NCBI GenBank assembly: GCA_019925795.1
Contig: CM034310.1
Span: forward strand, 10,454,869-10,518,868
Direction of reading: 5' to 3'
DNA from: Dendrobium chrysotoxum
Taxonomy: Eukaryota > Streptophyta > Magnoliopsida > Asparagales > Orchidaceae
Length of the DNA stretch: 64,000 bases
Shown: in pieces, positions 34,271-46,080 of the stretch
Position numbering within the stretch: position 1 is the first letter of the stretch
Layout: every line of letters starts with the position of its first letter
The notes under the pieces: generated by a model
What the model saw: the letters and a program-made list of their open reading frames with translations, nothing else
The model's database searches: none
Told to the model about the DNA's origin: nothing
Program-made: the position numbers and the translations under genes

Positions 34271-34656
34271 TGAAAGTTCGAAAGGGATGTTAAGCCCTAG
34301 TGAACTAGTCCCGAGGCTAACCAAGAGGGGGGGTGAATTGGTTATTTAAAAATTTCACGATAACTATGAAAATCTTTTCGATACTTAGCAGCGGAAACAA
34401 GTAAACAATAACGAAAAGATCAACCAACGATATTCACCCAAGCAGTTTATATTGAAAAATAAAATGCAAAACTGAATCAAAAAAGCAAACCAGATTTTAT
34501 AGTGGTTCGGTCAACTTGACCTACGTCCACTCCCCGGAGCCTCCCCTCCGGGTATTGCACTAAACGAAAGTGACTCTCCTTTTGCTCCCACAGCAAGGCG
34601 GAGAAGCCTGTACAATACACCTCCTTTTCACCACACGGTGAGGCAGAGAACCTGAC

Positions 34657-34779
34657 CTCCTTTCGCTTCCTCCTGAAGCAGGCAGAGAACCTTCGAACTC
34701 CTTTTGCTTCCACCTGAAGCGGGCAGAGAACCCACGAACTCCTTTCGCTTCCTCCTGAAGCGGGCAGAGAACCCGGATC
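34657..34779 (-). repeat. 3 x 41-bp tandem repeat inside the solo LTR
   Basis: Units start at 34657, 34698 and 34739; the plus strand of each reads CTCCTTTCGCTTCCTCCTGA or close variants and ends GCAGAGAACC. The two LTRs of the Copia element have only one related block at this place (around 13965-14010). Open frames across it are products of the repeat. Confidence 0.9.
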
Positions 34780-35039
34780 TTCTTGCGAACGATCCTCCCA
34801 GGAAGAACACCGACTAGACGACAGACGACGAGCGGAGAAGACGACTCTGATCCGTGCTTGGAGCAACCTTAGTGAATCCCTCACTAACTCCCCCTCACAA
34901 GATCTCTTCTCTCTCTCCCAACTCTCTCTCTCTCTCTAGGATTTCTCAGGGAAGGAAGGCAGCAAAAGATATTTCCAAAAATTGGAAAAAGTTCTTTTAA
35001 AGGAGGGCTTAAAATTTGCCCTAAATCTCAACTTGTCGG

Positions 35040-35720
35040 CCAAGATCGTCCAGGACGATCGGTAGATCGTCCTGTACGATCAGTTCAAATTCAGCTGTTT
35101 CAGCCTGGACGATCTGGCTCTTCTGGACGATCAGTAGAAAAAGTTGTTCATATCGTCCCGTACGATCCTGCGATCGTCCGGGATGATTAGTTCAAATTGA
35201 AGGAAATCGTCCAGAAGACAGTTCGGGTCGTCCAGAGAAATCTGTGCTGGACGACCAAAAAATGACTTGATCGTCCCGGACGATAGGGTAATCATCCGGT
35301 ACGATTAGTTCAAAAAGGCCCCAAATCGTCCTGTACATAGTTCTGGACGTACAGCTGAAATGCACAAGACGATCACGATCGTCCGGGACGATCCTGCGAT
35401 CGTCCAGGACGATGTGATCGTACCAATTAAACATTAATTACTTTCCTTAATTACCAGACTAATTTAGGCATGATTGTAGTGAATCGTCCAGGACGATACA
35501 CGTATCGTCCGGGACGATCAGACCAAAATACTTAAAATAAAACTTGCCTAACTTAATCTGGCGGCTGAGAATTTCTGATTTGGGAATATCGTCCCGTACG
35601 ATCCGTAGATCGTCCAGGACGATCGGCTCAATCAGTCCTTCTTAACTTAGTCGCCCTAATTAGGGTTTCTATTTTAACTGGATCGTCCAGGACGATGTGG
35701 ATATCGTCCAGGAAGATCTG
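35040..35720. promoter_or_regulatory. Array of ATCGTCC/GGACGAT palindromes in the solo LTR
   Basis: About 15 sites, including GATCGTCCAGGACGATC-type strings near 35409, 35610 and 35681, GATCGTCCGGGACGATC near 35378, and mixed forms such as ATCGTCCTGTACGAT near 35065. Compared with the Copia element the arms have changed from GTAC/GTAC to GTCC/GGAC at most sites, keeping the dyad. Many copies are perfect, so this array is less decayed than that of the Copia element. Confidence 0.78.
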
Positions 35721-36141
35721 AACAAAATTGCAACAGAAACTCTAATTCACTCAATCTCTCCCCCTGAGTGTGTGTGTACAAGGTTACTTAGCTAGGAAAT
35801 TAGTTACATTACAATTGACTCAATAAAAAGAAAAATCATACATTTGACACACTTGGACCCGATCTTGAGTTGGCTTGAGTGGCTCGCGGTCTTTTGTGCC
35901 TGAAACAGATTAGCCAAACAAGAACACACTGGAAACATGTTTGTCATCATCAAAACCAGATTTGCAACAGAAATGCTGCAGAAAATATAAACGGCCCAAA
36001 GAAGAATGACAAACAGAACAAAGAGATAAAGGGTGACCAAACCAGTAGATAAATATGAAAAACCAAACCAATATATAAGACCAAACCAATAATTGTCTCC
36101 AAAAAATCTCCAGGAAGCCAAAGCCAGGAACATAAATAACA

Positions 36142-36903
36142 TCAATAATGCCGCCTAATATAAGGAATCCCCATACGGTCCAGCCTCACCAAACCCCTAA
36201 TGTTTCCGTTGATCGAATTGCCCTGAAAATCCACAAAATCTAGTAAAGTGCATCCCATATTAGCCAACCAGCTAGCCGCAGAATTACCCTCTCTATGGAT
36301 GTGAGTGATTGTAAAAGTGATGCGAGAGAGGTAATGTTTAATTTCCCTGATAATGTAAAAGTAAGAGGGATTGACATTAGCATTACTAGTGATATAGTGG
36401 ATCACAAGCTTGGCATCCACTTCGCTCCAAATCTGGTCAATCCCTAAAGAAATACATAATTGAACACCATACTTCAAGGCATGAAGTTCGGCCAAAATAG
36501 CATTCTGAATAGGAGGACCAGCAAAAGCAATAACAACATTACCCAAATGATCACGGATAAGCCCACCACAATCGGCCATATTCGTTTTAAAGGACCCATC
36601 AGTGTTGAGTTTGTGAACCCCAAACTGAGGTTTCAACCATTTTACAATAATATCTTTGCAAGAAGAACTCCTAGAAGCAAGCTTGATATCAAATAACTCA
36701 GCAATATAATGATACCCCTTGAAATTCCTTTCACTAATCAGGTTAGCCGTAAAGATTTGCTTAATTTTATCTTTAATCTTCATAATAATATTCAATGCAT
36801 TCATACAAATGTTCTCATATTTTGACTCATTTCTGCTCTTCCAAAGGAACCAACAAAATATAACAGGAAGAATATTACGAATGTTACCTTTACAAGGAGT
36901 AAA
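36142..36903 (-). pseudogene. RNase H domain of LINE B ORF2
   Basis: In frame with the upstream part through a single TAG at 36904-36906. VHKLNTDGSFKTNMADCGGL carries the first catalytic Asp, ILAELHALKYG the Glu, WSEVDAKLVI the second Asp, and HIHREGNSAASWLANMG matches the final HxxREGNxxADxLA block with AD changed to AS. RVT_3-type RNase H at the C-terminus is typical of a plant L1 lineage. The end, LVRLDRMGIPYI, is shared with LINE C. Apart from the preceding stop it is open for 220 codons. Confidence 0.92.
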
Positions 36904-38205
36904 CTAATCTTGCAAAATGTTCTTGATGTTATAATACTCTTTACAGAATTGGTTTTGAAATAAGTTATCAAAAAATAGCCAAACTTTCATGGCAATGGGA
37001 CCATTAGCAAAAACATGATTAAGATCCTCTAAATGGAAACAACATTGGCATTTAGACACAATAGTTAAACCTCTCTTGATTAAATTTATATCAACAGGAA
37101 TATAGTTATGTAAAATTCTCCAAGTAAGGATAGAATAAGTAATAGGAATACCCTTGTTCCAAATAGCAGTGAAAGCCAGAGATTTAGGAAACGGTTTTCT
37201 AATGGAATGCCAAACCTCTTTGAACTTAAAGCCAACATCATTAGATTTATTGAACAATATACAGTCCTTCTGGTTAAGTTGTAGAGAAATCTTAATGATA
37301 TAATTAATAACAAGTTCAGGCACCATTTCAGAAAGATAATCCACATTCCACTTACTATCATGAAAAAATTGAGAAACTTTGCAAGTACTAATAGTGTGAG
37401 TATTAAGCAAATTATCAATGGAAAAAGACCCTAACCAATTTTCTTGCCAAAAACAAATATCCCCTCTCCCTAAACCCCATTGAATAAATTTCTCAGCATC
37501 CCAATTAATGGAAGAGATCCTCTTCCAGACAAAAGAGTCCCCTTTCTTAAAGAAGGTAGAAAGAGGGTGCCTGCCAGCACAGTACTTCACATTCATGAAT
37601 TTAGCCCAAAGACTATTTCTAGTTCTTAAATTAAACCACAATTTATACGAAAAACCAATAGCCATGTTACTTAAATTCTTGAAACCAAGTTTACCTTCAT
37701 CTTGGGAACCAAAGCACTTATCCCAAGAAGTCCAACAAATAGCCGATTTACCATCTTTAAAACCCCAATAAAATTTATTAAAAATCCTCTTCAGTTTAAT
37801 GCAAATATTCTTGGTAGGGTATAAAGTATGAAATAAATAGAGAGGTATAGAGCACAAAACACTCTTAATCAACACCAATCTACCACCAAAAGAAAGACAG
37901 TTAAAAGCCCAAGATGAAAGTTTAGATTGAATATTAGCAAAAATATCCCCAAATAAGTGAGATCTTTTCCTACCTTTGAAGATAGGAGTACCAAGGTACT
38001 TGAGAGGTAATTGTTTATGATAAAATCCAAAATTGATCTGAATAAACATAATCCTTTGGTGAGATATAGACTTGGAGGTAATAAAATAACTTTTAAGGTG
38101 ATTAAACAGCAGACCACTAGCATTTTGAAAAATGTTAAGAAACTTAAAGAGAATAGTAAGCATCTTTTTTGGATCCGTTAGTGAAAATAACAAAATCATC
38201 CTCAA
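36904..38205 (-). pseudogene. RT thumb/connection and zf-RVT region of LINE B ORF2
   Basis: 433 open codons: LPLKYLGTPIFKGRKRSHLF, SFGGRLVLIKSVL, FNKFYWGFKDGKSAICWTSW, LWAKFMNVKYC, FVWKRI and the zinc-binding domain (ITYSILTWRILHNYIPVD, CQCCFHLEDLNHVF, GPIAMKVW). It joins the upstream RT frame through a one-base shift in an A6 run (plus-strand T6 at about 38164-38169). This region normally follows the RT fingers/palm in plant LINE ORF2 proteins. Confidence 0.93.
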
Positions 38206-39337
38206 AACTCAAATGTGAAATAGGAAACCCACCTAAAGTCCGGTATTGGAGCTTAGGGTTTTTTCTAAAAAGGTCGTTAAGGCCTCTAGAGAGCAATTCC
38301 ACCGCTAAAATGAATAAACCCGGAGAGAGGGGGTCTCCTTGCCTGAGTCCATGAGAGGACTTAAAAAACCCATGACTTTTACCATTAATAATAATGGAGA
38401 AGCAACAATCCTCAATGCAATTTTTAATGATTTTGATAAAGCCATTACTAAAACCTAAAGCCTTGAGCATAGTATAGAGAAAATCCCAATTAAGGTTGTC
38501 ATATGCTTCGGTAATATCAATTTTAAATATAGCATTATCACCACAAATCTTAGCCTCCAAATCATGAACTAATTCTTGGGCCAAGAGAACATTATCAAAA
38601 ATAGAACGACCTTTAGCAAAGCCAGTTTCCTCTAAAGAAATCAAATTAGGAAGAATTTTGGCCATTCTATTCATGATCAATTTGGAAATGAGTTTGTTAA
38701 AAAAAGAGCAAAGACTAATGGGCCTAAAATCACTCCAATAATTAGTGTTATTACTTTTGGGTATAAAAATAATAGTGGTAGAAGTGAAAATTTTGGGGTA
38801 AGGATTACCCCTAAAGAAATCCAAAACAGCGTTTACCAAATCCACTTTAATGATATGCCAAGTCTTTTGAAAAAATTTAGTAGTAAAACCATCGGGACCG
38901 GTAATAGAATCAGAGTTCATATCCTTGATAGCCATCCAAATTTCTTCAATAGAAGGAGTTTTAGTAAGAAAAATGTTATCCTCCTCAGAAACAAGAGAAG
39001 GAATGCAAGAGAAATCGACAGTCAAATCCGAATTGAAATTCTTATTAAACACATTAGTAAAGTATTGAATGCCAGAATCATAAATCAAATCAGGAGAATC
39101 AATGTGAGAGCCATCAGGATTAATAATTTTGTGAATAAAACTAGCAACCTTCTTATGATTGGCAATATTGTGGAAAAATTTCGTATTCCAATCACCCTCC
39201 ACAAGGAATTTAGAAGCGACTTTTTGTCTCCAAAAAACTTCTTCTTGTATTTGAAGTTTGAATAAAACCTCTTTTTCCCCATTCAATAAAGATAGATTAT
39301 CCAGAGAAGGATCAAGCATATAGTTGTTGTCAGCCAT
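38144..39337 (-). pseudogene. Reverse transcriptase domain of LINE B ORF2
   Basis: 397 open codons. Motifs: EEVFWRQKVASKFLVEGDWN, ITGPDGFTTKFFQKTW, TIIFIPKSNNTNYWSDFRPI, SLCSFFNKLISKLIMNRM, ETGFAKGRSIFDNVLLAQEL, FKIDITEAYDNLNW (usually DxxKAYD), GLRQGDPLSPGLFILAVE and HLSFEDDFVIF (usually FADD). Both catalytic Asp of the FxDD box remain; the Ala is Glu. It ends at the A6 frameshift near 38165. Confidence 0.94.
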
Positions 39338-39487
39338 AGCAACTTGGTTTGCAGCATCAATAATATTAGAAAATAAGTTTTTGAAAATACATTTATTCCA
39401 CTATTTTAACATCTGTTTAAGCCTTTTGAGCTTAAGCCAGAACCTCTTCATGCCAACAATGTTATCAGAAGGAAATAAAGGCGCCTG

Positions 39488-40246
39488 TCAATTATATTCA
39501 ACATTACTAAGAAAAGAATCGTGAAGAAGCCACATATTTTGAAATCTAAAAGGGGCTTGAACACCATTCTGCTGCATAGAAATGTTTAAAAGCATTGGAG
39601 AATGATCATAAAGAGTTCTAGATAAATGCTCAATGTGAGTAGAAGGAAAAATAGAAATCCAATTATTATTAAAAAGAATGCGGTCCAATCATTGCCACAT
39701 GGTAGCCTGATTCCAAGTAAAAGTATGGCCACTAAAACCAATATCATGCAGGTTAGCATTTAAAATTATATCATTAAAATCTTCCATAGCACGGAAATTA
39801 GGGGGATTACCACCCACCCTTTCAAAACTATTAGTGATTGTATTAAAATCACCACCAATCATCCAAGCACCCAACATAGTATTAGAAAAATCATTAATTT
39901 GAGACCAAAGAGTTCTCCTAGTAATCATAGAGCAAGAAGCATAAATGAAAGATGCATAACAAGAAAATTGAAGAAACTTAACAGAAGTATGAACCACTTG
40001 GGGGTAATCATGCAAAATGCTAAGACTAACCCAATGCTTCCAAAAGACCCAAATCTTATTAGAACAATTACTAAAAGAACAATCAAAACCCAGATTAGTA
40101 CGAGTAGTATCCAACTTCGTGGAAGAAATTAAAGGTTCAAGTAAAACCAACACATTAATGTTATGAATCCTACATAAATTTTTTGCCCTATTCAAAGAAG
40201 GCATGTTCCCTACTCCCCGAATGTTCCAAATGATGGCTTTAACCAT
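39488..40246 (-). pseudogene. Endonuclease domain of LINE B ORF2
   Basis: ORF2 starts MVKAIIWNIRGVGNMPSLNR (ATG about 40246). VLVLLEPLIS, WMIGGDFNTITNSFERVGGN with the catalytic GGDFN, GFSGHTFTWNQATMWQ and, after a stop at 39689-39691, LDRILFNNNW and YDHSPMLL (usually SDHxPL) follow. It is an APE-type endonuclease with its key residues present, broken by the stop at 39689 and another near 39488. Confidence 0.93.
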
Positions 40247-40361
40247 TAGAAATGGAGGGAATAGAATTTCAAGTAGCCCTAGATGAAATACCATCAAGGA
40301 CTTCGGCGTTTTTATTTTTCTTTTTACCAACTTTAGTAAATCCATCATTGATGTTGGCGAT

Positions 40362-40631
40362 TTAAGTATGGGGAGGAGAAAACAAAGAAACTTCATTAGC
40401 ATTATGGGTAGGCACATCCAAAACATCAACCTTGGGATTAGTAATTTCACCTTCCTCTATTTGTTCTTCCACTCCCACATTCTTACTTAGGTTGGATTTT
40501 AACTTGTGTTGATTTTGAAACAGGTCACCCTCTATACATTCTTCTTCAATGATCGAGTCCTGATCTAAAACTTCAATAGGAATCACAACCTCCAGGGGAA
40601 TGTTAGCATCCTGCACGGAAGCCTCCCCCAA
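40362..40631 (-). pseudogene. Truncated C-terminus of LINE B ORF1
   Basis: An acidic 90-residue stretch (EEQIEEGEITNPKVDVLD and similar) equivalent to the tail of LINE A ORF1 (EEGEFIPKSI). The DUF4283 and zinc-knuckle parts are missing because the element is truncated at about 40631. Confidence 0.75.
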
Positions 40632-43159
40632 TGCTTCTTTGAAATGCTGTTAAACTATTTCTATTTAATTTGATAATTTCATATTCTTAAGTTTAACTAC
40701 TTTTTTTTAATGATTCTAAGTATAACTATAAAGAGGAGAAAATCATATTTATGCATTTTGCTGGGTCTAAATTTATCCGTGAGCAAGACCTGATCCTACT
40801 AAAAAGGTTGGCATGCGAGCAAATAAAAAATGTACAAAGAATTACTGAGAAAATAAAAGATCTCTATGAATAATAAAAATAGCAAGAATTTCAAAATATA
40901 TCTTTTAACCCCTTCTTTATATAGTTAAGAGGTCTACAAAAAAGGCTACACCCAAAAAAATTAAGAATAAATAAATTATGTGATAAGTACATAGTAACAT
41001 TGACCTTTAGACTAAGCTGTTAGGTGCACAAATGGCTCCTCACCTCTAATGTGACTATCTGCTTATGATATGGCTTAAAGAGCCCCCATTGAGTGCCTTG
41101 GGCAAGTCCTTAGAGGTGAATGCCTTGAGCGAGTCTTTAGGGGCAATGTCTAGGGTGATCTTCTGAAGATGAGTCCCTTGGTGAATGATGAAGCTGCTGA
41201 ATTACACTAGGAGTTGTTTTATCTAAGGATTGAGATGTTTGTGACTAACAAGCCTGGAGTCACAAGCAATCACTTCATCCTATGCCACTTGGTAGGGAAA
41301 TAGATAGTGTCACCCGATCTTAAATTTTGTGTACGTAAAGGCTATTTTTGGGGTGCGAATGATATAAACTCGTTCATATAGAAGAAACTTGTAAATTTTA
41401 TTAAGTAATAAAATTTCTGTATGTTTTGTACTCCTTATTTTCAATTAAGAGTTATATTTTTTTATTACTTAATTTGCTTTCTATTTATTTCTTCTATGAT
41501 GACTCTTACTTAAGAGAAACTCTTTTTTTGTTCTATTAAGGGCAAATCTTTATTTTTATTTTCATGGTAGTTGTTCTTTGAGCAAGCATAAATTAAGTGA
41601 CTTTTTTGTAATGATAAGAAAGAGAGAGAGGTGAGATAAAGCCTATTAATGATAGATGTGACACGAACTTTGGAATTTGAACCTCTGGTTGCTTTTATAA
41701 ATACCCCATCGCTCTTTGGGGAGGGGCACCTTCTCATCATTTCTTTTTCAGCATTCTCACCGAATTCACTTTGGCCTTAGTTAGCACAAGTATTCCCATA
41801 AAAGATGCATAGCATTTTTTGAAAGGTGGCATAATATCAAGTCTCATTGATGACTGAGATGTTTGTTGATATGATTTCGTTGGGTATTATTAAATTACAC
41901 CAACAAGATAGTCAGAGTCCCCATTAAGGATGAATATCTCAATAAGTTATATGAGGACAAGCTATGCTTTTCTTGTGACCACTTCAAACTCAGACTGCGA
42001 CTTCTCCTTTTATCTAGAGCTCACCAAGATCCTTGAATTTTATAAATTTGTGCTTGTACATGTTATGTAAACTCAATAATGATTGTGGTGATCTTTATTT
42101 CCCATTTGCAGCGAGTGAAGATCAAGTGGGGCTTCAACTTAGGCTTAAATAGGGGTTTATGGACTTGAACTAAATATACATACAGTGACTTATAGAGAAC
42201 TGAATAAATCCATCAAGATGCATTGCGATGTGACTCTATGAGATACAACCATTTATATTATATTTTATACACACACATACACGCACACACCCCATTCAAC
42301 AAATACGAACATGAGCCACTAAATCATTTTTATGCAAATTTAATCAGATTGTGTGAAATAGGAGTGTTCAAGATAAGATAATGAAGAAGTGTCATATGAA
42401 TGAATTTCTTATTCCAACAAAATCACCATTACTTATCGCACCAAACTTCAGTTTTCTAACATGCAGCCAATAAAGCACCCCTAAAGAAGAAGTTCCCATG
42501 CATGATTATTTTATGTCTAATTAACACTAAAATAAATATAATTAAAATCCTATCTACATAAATTTGGAAGGAAATGCAATAATAAGAAACTATATACACA
42601 CACACACACCAAATGATTCAGTTGTGAAAGATAAGAATGCACACAAAATTATTTATAATATTGATTTACACTATGATTTTCATAACCTAGGGAGAAAAAC
42701 ATTAGATTTAGTATCATAATTAAAGTTTTGGTCATAATGAGTTCTAAAGTTATTGAATTTATTTTGAGATGAGTGCAATACAAATCTTGAATGATTTCTT
42801 ATTTTTGCAGCTCAAAATAATTTAAATAATTTTAAATTTTATTCAACTAAAATTTGTTGAGGATATCCTAGCCCTAAAATTTTCCTCTAGAAATGACACA
42901 TGATTCATTGTTCCTTCAAACTTCTTTTGTTGCCTTGTTGGACATCTATATTATTAGCTAGACATGGCCAATTTCTATTGTTTGGATGTGGCCCTTCTTT
43001 TAGCTGGCATGGTAGCATGAGGCAGCACCACAGCCAGCACATGGCCTTTTTTGTAGGGTTGGTAATATCAAGCAAAATTTCCTATTACAAATTTGCTTCA
43101 TGCAAGTTAGCCATCCTTGGTTTTCATATATATAATCTCTCCATTTAAAAAGTTGCCAA

Positions 43160-43161
<2 letters not shown>

Positions 43162-43203
<42 letters not shown>

Positions 43204-43277
43204 TAACTATTTTTCTTATCACAAAAGCAATAAAATTATGTGTTCATCATATATATATAAATATATATATATATGTC
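43162..43277. repeat. (AT)n microsatellites
   Basis: AT runs at about 43162-43202 and 43250-43276. The equivalent place in copy 2 has one run at about 57703-57732. Confidence 0.9.
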
Positions 43278-43469
43278 AATATTTTTTATATTTTAAATTG
43301 AATTATGTTGGTTATATTTCTTTTCAAATAAATTTTAGGGTCTATTTGAACGGTTGTAGTATTTTATAAAGTTAGTAATAAAATTACTGTGAGAAAGTAT
43401 ATTTATGATTTTATTGTTAAAATTAAATTTTTATTATAAAATTTTCTTAAAAGCCACGAGAAAATGTTA

Positions 43470-43562
43470 ATCTTCGTTCGGGATTGCTTTTTATTGCGTC
43501 TTAAAGCGGAGTTTTAGTACAAAAATTTTAGAAGTAATTAAAAAACCGTCCCAAATGAAACC
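43470..43562. mobile_element. Tourist-like MITE, 93 bp
   Basis: Ends ATCTTCGTTCGGGATTGC and, inverted, GGTTTCATTTGGGACGG; flanked by TTA on both sides (43467-43469, 43563-43565), the target duplication of PIF/Harbinger elements. Copy 2 lacks it near 57920. Confidence 0.7.
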
Positions 43563-44158
43563 TTAGTCAAACAAAATAATAATTTTTGTCTGAAAGGTAA
43601 AGCAACTAAAAAGCTATCAATAAAGTAATAATATTAATCATCAAAATCATTACTATTATTAAAAACCAAAATATTCAAAACGTCCAAAACAAAGTCAAAA
43701 TACTCAAAAATGAAATAAAAAAAGTCTAAGACTAGATTAAACTATGATCATAAAAAGCTGTGTAAACTTATATGATTACTTAATTATTATATAAGCCTGC
43801 TGACTTTTCTCGCCCAACCCGGAAACAAGGCCCTAGGAAAAAGGAAAATGAGTCAAAGAAAGCTAAAATAGAAAAAAAAATTATTTGAGCTTAGTATAAG
43901 AAAATTTGTATGCAAATGATTATTATAGTGACTAATATTAAATTATGTAAATACTAAACTTATTATTAATATAGATCAATATTGAATATTAAGCTGAAAA
44001 CTATAGCATAAGATTTTTCTGCATGTTTGTACGGTATAGGAAACTAAAAAAATTAAGGAAGTTGTTTCTTAACCAAATAGCAATTAAGGGTTTGATTATG
44101 ACAGCTATAATTTTTTATAAAATTAGTTGGGAAGTTGTTGTGGAAAAACTATTTAATC

Positions 44159-44711
44159 CACGGTGGACCCGCGTACAACCTATGCCCACCCTAAAAAAAA
44201 CGTATCTTGAGAGAGAGTTAATTTAAATTACATCCCCCCCCCCCCCCACCACCACCAAAATAAAAATCAAATTTGCCCTAAAATCCCGCTTCTTGCCCTG
44301 CACCCCTTTATACTTTCTTTCTTCATAGCATGCACCATTTCACAGGTCCGAGTCTCCAGCCTTTGCTCTTTCTATCTTGACGCATTCAAGTCCGAATCCC
44401 TGCGGCCTACACAAATTGTGATCCCATACAGCCCTGCTCATGAGTGTTCCTAAACTACCAAGCCAGTTGTAGCCTGATCCTCACCGTTCTCGCATCTTGG
44501 ATTGAAGGTAAGGAAAAGTTGAAAATTTTCTTATTTTTTTCTTTGATTTTTAATATGAGTGTGTTTAATGTGAATCTCAAATCATAGCTTATATGTGAAT
44601 GATATCAAATCATAGCTTAAATGTGAATTATTGGCATGCTTTGTTAGGTTAAACTTGTTGTTATGTACTTATGTGAATCATCTGTTAAGCTTATGACACT
44701 GAGTGATTAAA
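44159..44711. mobile_element. Unclassified ~550-bp insertion private to copy 1
   Basis: Copy 2 reads straight through TATTTAATCACT (about 58679-58690). In copy 1 ATTTAATC (44151-44158) and TTTTAATC (44712-44719) flank the insert, an imperfect 8-bp duplication. No inverted ends seen. It holds a 14-base C run (44234-44247) and a GC-richer stretch (44270-44510) ending GATTGAAGGTAAGG, which resembles an exon end and splice donor; it could be a captured gene fragment. Confidence 0.6.
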
Positions 44712-45963
44712 TTTTAATCACTTAGATTATAAAAAATAGCTTTCCACCGCATAAAAAATAGTGAGAAAGAATCAAGAAAATAGTAGCTAAATGAAATTAT
44801 AGTTGCTGTCTGAAAAGTAAAGCAGCGAGAAAATTGTCCTGAACATATCCTAAATCTTCCTATATGCTCATTATTTTCTTTCTAATCTTTTAAAAATAAG
44901 ATGAAACCAATTAGTCAGTCCGATCAAATCGTGAATCAATTTTCCAATTGATTTGGACAAAACTCAAAATCACTCGATATAAAAAGTTGGTAAAATTAGA
45001 ACTAAGCGATCATCAAACTGCCAAACTATTCACGATTTTATGGAACGGCTTGGTCCTTCTTCATTATAAAGTGCTAAAATAAGCTAATTTAAAATGATTT
45101 GGCCAAACGTGTTTTTAAATTTTCACTTGTATAGACTTCTTTGTAGCTATGAATATAAGAATCTTTGTATGTGGTATAATATTTAAGCTAGGTTCATCAA
45201 TTTGTGAATTTATGTAATTCATTAAATAAAAATAGTAAATTACAAAATAACATAAATTATTTCAGTACATGAATTTCTCATGTTTCAAACATTGTATTTT
45301 CATGACAATTTTAATTTCCAACGATTTGTTCTTTAACCCGTTGCTAAGCATTGTCCCTACTTTAAATTTATAATATGATCCCATACATAGGATGTTATTT
45401 TATTTTATAAATTTATTGAAATTATGATTAAGTTTAAAGTTAATTATAATTTCTTTTTGAGATATCATATTAATTTTAAACTAAATTTATGTTGTATAGA
45501 GGCTAAGACTTCATTTGAGACAGCTAGATGTTTTAGAAATTAGTAAGAAAGTTGTTACAAACGAAACCTAAATTTTATTTTTTTTTATTTTTAAGATGGC
45601 TCAAATAAAATAAATGTACTATGTATAAACGGGTTAAGGTCTCAGCCTAAAAGATTATTTCTCTCAAGGATTTCATTTTAGATATGGAAGATTGAAAATC
45701 TCATAGTAGTTTCGATTGAATCTTATCGATGGCTCGACATGAAATTGAATATGATAAAATTCTTATTTTCATCTTCAATTATATTAAATAATTGGTATCT
45801 GAGCGATTATCATCATTGAGAAATAATTTTCTCTCTATTTTTTGTTTGCTAACTTAAAAATCTTTGTTTCTATATATTAATATAAGCATTTTATCAAATT
45901 TTAAATTAGAGCATTACCAATATGTGGGCTTGAATTGATGGGCTTCTGGCCGAAGCAATTTTA

Positions 45964-46080
45964 GGCTTCGTTTGGGATAGCTTTTTTATTCCTTCTTAAA
46001 GCAACTTTTTAATATAAAAATTAAATTTTTTGTACTAAAAAGCTACTTTAAGCAGTAAGAGAGTCGTCCCAAATGAAGCC
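45964..46080. mobile_element. Tourist-like MITE, 117 bp, with empty site in copy 2
   Basis: Ends GGCTTCGTTTGGGATAGC and, inverted, GGCTTCATTTGGGACGAC. TTA duplicates flank it at 45961-45963 and 46081-46083. The duplicate at 60058-60060 has a single TTA and no element. The whole element can fold into one hairpin. Confidence 0.9.

Larger units (their letters stand above)
34271..35970 (-). repeat. Solo Copia LTR inserted in LINE B
   Basis: On the minus strand it starts TGTTGCAAATCTGG at 35970 and ends CGAACTTTCA at 34271 (TG...CA), and has the family traits: TTTTGATGATGACAAA near the start, palindrome array, conserved GTGGACGTAGGTCAAGTTGA / CCGAACCACTATAAAA box near 34494-34540, and a GGGGGGG/C run near 34327-34333. 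Flanks AAAAT (34266-34270) and GAAAT (35971-35975) match at 4 of 5 bases, a decayed target duplication. Only one LTR is present, with no internal region, so the rest was lost by LTR-LTR recombination (inference). LINE B is contiguous across it. Confidence 0.92.
33403..40631 (-). mobile_element. LINE B, 5'-truncated L1-type element
   Basis: The plus-strand T run 33403-33417 is the poly(A) tail. TGCTTCTTT occurs just outside both ends (33389-33397 and 40632-40640) and is the likely target duplication. The 5' end falls within ORF1, so the copy is 5'-truncated, as expected from target-primed reverse transcription. ORF2 is nearly complete with few stops. A solo LTR (34271-35970) interrupts the 3' untranslated region. 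It is the best reference here for the family shared with LINEs A and C. Confidence 0.92.

Noticed and set aside
34477..34884. Open frames of 135 and 60 codons on the minus strand
   Set aside because: Produced by the LTR and its 41-bp tandem repeat; broken in the paired LTRs.
35040..35720. Possible CRISPR-like array of regular repeats
   Set aside because: Repeats are 15-bp palindromes with irregular spacing inside an LTR of a plant genome; no cas genes, no constant repeat-spacer length.
42900..43148. An 82-codon frame that recurs in both duplication copies (57430-57700)
   Set aside because: The copy 2 version has insertions and deletions that change the frame; conserved as DNA through duplication, not as protein.
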